A stretch of 64,000 nucleotides of DNA from Leptospira venezuelensis (GTDB taxonomy: Bacteria > Spirochaetota > Leptospiria > Leptospirales > Leptospiraceae), in NCBI RefSeq assembly GCF_002150035.1, contig NZ_NETS01000010.1:992001-1056000 (forward strand), given 5' to 3'. Positions 61,856 through 64,000 of this stretch are shown piece by piece. Position 1 is the first letter of the stretch. Every line of letters begins with the position of its first letter. The position numbers and the translations under genes are program-made. The notes beneath the pieces are model-generated. The model did no database searches. It was not told the DNA's origin and was given only the letters and a program-made list of their open reading frames with translations.

Positions 61856-62548
61856 GTGAGTATTATTAAGATCCGAAATCTGGTTAAAAAGTATCATATC
61901 CTAGAAAAGGAATTTTCCGTTCTAGATGGATTAGATATGGATGTGGAAGAAGGCGAGATCTTCTCCATTGAAGGGAAATCCGGGATTGGAAAGTCGACTC
62001 TTCTCAATATACTCGGTGCAATGGACAGCTTCGATTCAGGTGAGATCGAAATCTGTGGTATCAACTTAAACAATTTAGATGAGAAAGGAAAAGAAAGTTT
62101 CCGCGCGGAGAAGATTGCATTCATCTTCCAACATCATCTTCTTCTTCCCGACTTTTCAGCATTGGAAAATGTGAGCATCCCGCTTTTGATCAAAGGTTAT
62201 TCTACTTTTAAAGCGGAGAAAGAAGCTATCTCCATGTTGGAGAAAGTTGGACTGAAAGAAAGGATACATTCTCATCCTTCTCAATTATCCGGAGGAGAGA
62301 GTGCTAGAGTAGGTGTGGCAAGAGCCTTAGTCGCCGGAAAAAAACTCATACTTGCGGACGAACCTACCGGAAACTTGGATAGAGAAAATTCTAGAAACCT
62401 AATGAATCTGATCCAAGAATTACAAAAGGATCTTAAATTCAGTCTAATACTAGTGACCCACGATATGGAACTGGCAGCACTCGCTCATAAAAGAAACCAG
62501 ATCTTCCAAGGAAAACTCAAACCCGCAGTGGTCCCACAAACGGTATAA
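61856..62548 (+). CDS. lolD: lipoprotein-releasing ABC ATPase
   Basis: The 230-aa ATPase has Walker [11 protein letters not shown]-loop [16 protein letters not shown], signature [15 protein letters not shown], Walker [13 protein letters not shown] and H-loop VTHDME. It starts with GTG one base after the LolC/E stop. It is the natural partner of that permease, powering lipoprotein release in an organism with many surface lipoproteins. It is distinct from the ATPase at 53497-54213. The name lolD is by context and family. Confidence 0.92.
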   Translation: MSIIKIRNLVKKYHILEKEFSVLDGLDMDVEEGEIFSIEGKSGIGKSTLLNILGAMDSFDSGEIEICGINLNNLDEKGKESFRAEKIAFIFQHHLLLPDFSALENVSIPLLIKGYSTFKAEKEAISMLEKVGLKERIHSHPSQLSGGESARVGVARALVAGKKLILADEPTGNLDRENSRNLMNLIQELQKDLKFSLILVTHDMELAALAHKRNQIFQGKLKPAVVPQTV

Positions 62549-62554
62549 ATATTT

Positions 62555-63379
62555 ATGGATGGCTGTATTTATTGCGGCTTATCCCTTCTCGACTGGAAAA
62601 ATCGGGGGAAGATAGGATGTGCTCACTGTATCCAATTTCTGGGAGAAGAATATACTAAGTTTATTCCAATCCAGGCCCCTTCTGATTGGGAACCTCCTTC
62701 TCATTTTACTGCAATCTCAACCTGGGAAAAATTCAGAAAAACAAATTGGGAAGAAGGTTTGGCCTATATAGATTCTTATCGTTTGCCATTTACGTATAGG
62801 TTTCGTATCGCTAGAAATCCGAAACATTCTACTTATACAAAACGTACTGAAAAAACGAACCAGTTCCTAAAGTCATTTTTAGAAGAGAATGATTCCCAAA
62901 CTGAAGATCTGAATCAGGTAAAAAAACGTCAGAACCTAGAATTAAAACAAAGAATTCCCTGGAATTCAGGGACATTAGTGATGGGCGACGAGGATCATAT
63001 TCGCTGGGAATATGTGACTGATTCCTTGCTTGAGTTAAACTCTGTCCTAAAATCCGAATTTTTAGCGAAATTCGAGGCAGAAGATAAGTTTGATTTTCAA
63101 AAAGGGATCGGATTCATCAATTCCTGTCCTACAAACTCCGGTTTTGGAGACAAACTTTCTGTTTCTATTCCGGCAAGACTTGCGGACTCGGGAGAGTTAA
63201 GGGATTTTAGGCTGCCTACGGACTGGGGCTTCTATCGGGAAGAATTGAAGGGCAGATTGGTCTTTTTCCGAAAAAATTTCGGCCCAAATAGAAAAAATTC
63301 CTTTTTCAATTTGGTTTCGTATTTAGCCTTACTGGTAATAAGCGGAAAAGAAGGGACAAAAGCCTCATTTGCCCCGTAA
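62555..63379 (+). CDS. McsA-McsB-like fusion (zinc-finger plus protein-arginine kinase-like), shortened
   Basis: The 274-aa protein joins two domains. Residues 1-40 have two CxxC pairs (C4/C7, C22/C25) as in McsA. The rest resembles the arginine kinase McsB: FRIARN (83-88), a DEDHIR block (145-150, like NEEDHLR) and GFINSCPTNSGFGDKLSVSI (186-205) with the cysteine C191. McsB is normally about 350 aa; here only 83 residues follow the CPTN block, and the C-terminal substrate-arginine region is missing. clpC follows, as in McsA-McsB-ClpC operons. Kinase activity is uncertain. Confidence 0.78.
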   Translation: MDGCIYCGLSLLDWKNRGKIGCAHCIQFLGEEYTKFIPIQAPSDWEPPSHFTAISTWEKFRKTNWEEGLAYIDSYRLPFTYRFRIARNPKHSTYTKRTEKTNQFLKSFLEENDSQTEDLNQVKKRQNLELKQRIPWNSGTLVMGDEDHIRWEYVTDSLLELNSVLKSEFLAKFEAEDKFDFQKGIGFINSCPTNSGFGDKLSVSIPARLADSGELRDFRLPTDWGFYREELKGRLVFFRKNFGPNRKNSFFNLVSYLALLVISGKEGTKASFAP

Positions 63380-63493
63380 TCCTTTTTGGTTAACTAGTCC
63401 GATATATTCTTTAAGGGAGATTCCGGCTCCCAGTTGGAAATTGGATGCGAATACAGTCTAACCTACAGAACCCATCAGGAAGGGCGTGCAATT

Positions 63494-64000
63494 ATGTTGG
63501 AATTTACTAAAAGAGCAAAACGAGTAATCAACGAGATCGCGCAGGACGAAGCAAAACGTCTTGGCAGTGAATTTATCGGCCCTGAACATATCTTATTAGG
63601 ATTGTTAAAGGAAGAAGATTCAGTCGCGATAAAAATACTGAATAACCTGAACATCAACCTGAACGAACTTCGTAAAGAAGTAGAGCGCAGGACCAGGGAG
63701 AACTCCGGCACATTGTTGATGGACATGGCCCAAGGACAGGATCGATACCAAAAGATTATCGAACTATCTAAGGAAGAAGCCAAACGTCTGAAACACAACT
63801 ATGTGGGCACAGAGCATATCCTTCTCGCATTATTGAGAGATAATAATAATATCGCAGGCGGAGCGTTATACTCCTTTAGCGTGAATTATAATGTGATCAA
63901 AGGAGAGATATTACGTCTGTTAGGCGCTCCTCCTACAAGCACAGTTGGTGTATCCAGTCAACCAACCGCTCAGCCTGGAACTCCTCGCGCCGAAAAAACT
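63494..64000 (+). CDS. clpC: ATP-dependent Clp protease ATP-binding subunit ClpC (partial)
   Basis: The frame runs off the window end after 169 codons. It holds the Clp N-terminal domain with its two repeats: [24 protein letters not shown] and [24 protein letters not shown]. These bind adaptor proteins and arginine-phosphorylated substrates. The spacing of the two repeats matches ClpC rather than ClpB. Start ATG 63494 follows an AGGAAGGG ribosome region. The upstream McsA-McsB-like gene supports the ClpC call; the ATPase domains lie outside the window. Confidence 0.93.
   Translation, partial: MLEFTKRAKRVINEIAQDEAKRLGSEFIGPEHILLGLLKEEDSVAIKILNNLNINLNELRKEVERRTRENSGTLLMDMAQGQDRYQKIIELSKEEAKRLKHNYVGTEHILLALLRDNNNIAGGALYSFSVNYNVIKGEILRLLGAPPTSTVGVSSQPTAQPGTPRAEKT

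Overview
The window is a 64 kb chromosomal segment from a spirochaete of the genus Leptospira. This is inferred from about 40% GC, frequent TTG starts, an aa3-type cox cluster with ctaA/ctaB, a CarD-PIN/TRAM pair, an Amt-adenylate cyclase fusion and a spirochaete-style lipobox. Species and pathogenic status cannot be fixed from the sequence. Coding density is high. I see no rRNA, tRNA, CRISPR array, insertion sequence or prophage.

Layout. 0-5.7 kb (mostly minus): the tail of a BFD-type [2Fe-2S] protein, a small protein, ndk, coaD-argG (ATGA overlap), a two-nuclease fusion (DUF2779-like) and a stand-alone type I FAS-like acyltransferase. 5.9-14.1 kb (plus): an overlapping operon with a GldA/F/G-like ABC exporter, a DUF4340-like protein, a membrane protein, mpl, pheS and a thioesterase. 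14.2-21.6 kb: a SRPBCC/AraC divergent pair, an ankyrin protein coupled to a TlpA-like thioredoxin, and a thiolase/3-hydroxyacyl-CoA dehydrogenase beta-oxidation pair. 22-28.3 kb: the Amt-adenylate cyclase fusion, a lysine-rich H1-like protein, a secreted protein, a YdjM-like protein and an M48 peptidase. 28.4-35 kb: haem A synthesis (ctaB, ctaA, minus) divergent from SCO1-coxB-coxA-coxC (plus). 35-39.9 kb: a SPOR-like protein, CarD, PIN/TRAM protein, pckA and a phasin-like protein.

39.9-44.3 kb (minus) is the most unusual block: an ECF-like sigma factor, an uncharacterised soluble protein, a CHAT protease-like protein with an intact His/Cys pair, and a cysteine-rich protein, tightly packed as one unit. 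It resembles in composition the protease/target/sigma output arm of type III-E CRISPR, but has no CRISPR part. 44.3-50.4 kb: M23 peptidase, a histidine kinase with a degenerate ATPase domain, GNAT and dnaE. 50.8-58.3 kb: GNAT, an adaptor/permease/ATPase efflux set, gatB, an orphan ParA with a membrane partner, a lipoprotein with MORN-2-like repeats and small membrane proteins. 58.2-64 kb: two membrane proteins, LolC/E-LolD, a short McsA-McsB fusion and the start of clpC.

Regulatory signals seen by eye include several strong intrinsic terminators, four sigma70-type promoters, and a GAACG-N2-YGTTC palindrome found at three promoters (acyltransferase, beta-oxidation pair, haem A/cox region). There is also a Fur-like 7-1-7 box in the ctaA/cox gap and a 9-bp inverted repeat in front of the Amt-cyclase gene. 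All product names rest on motif recognition; no database search was run.
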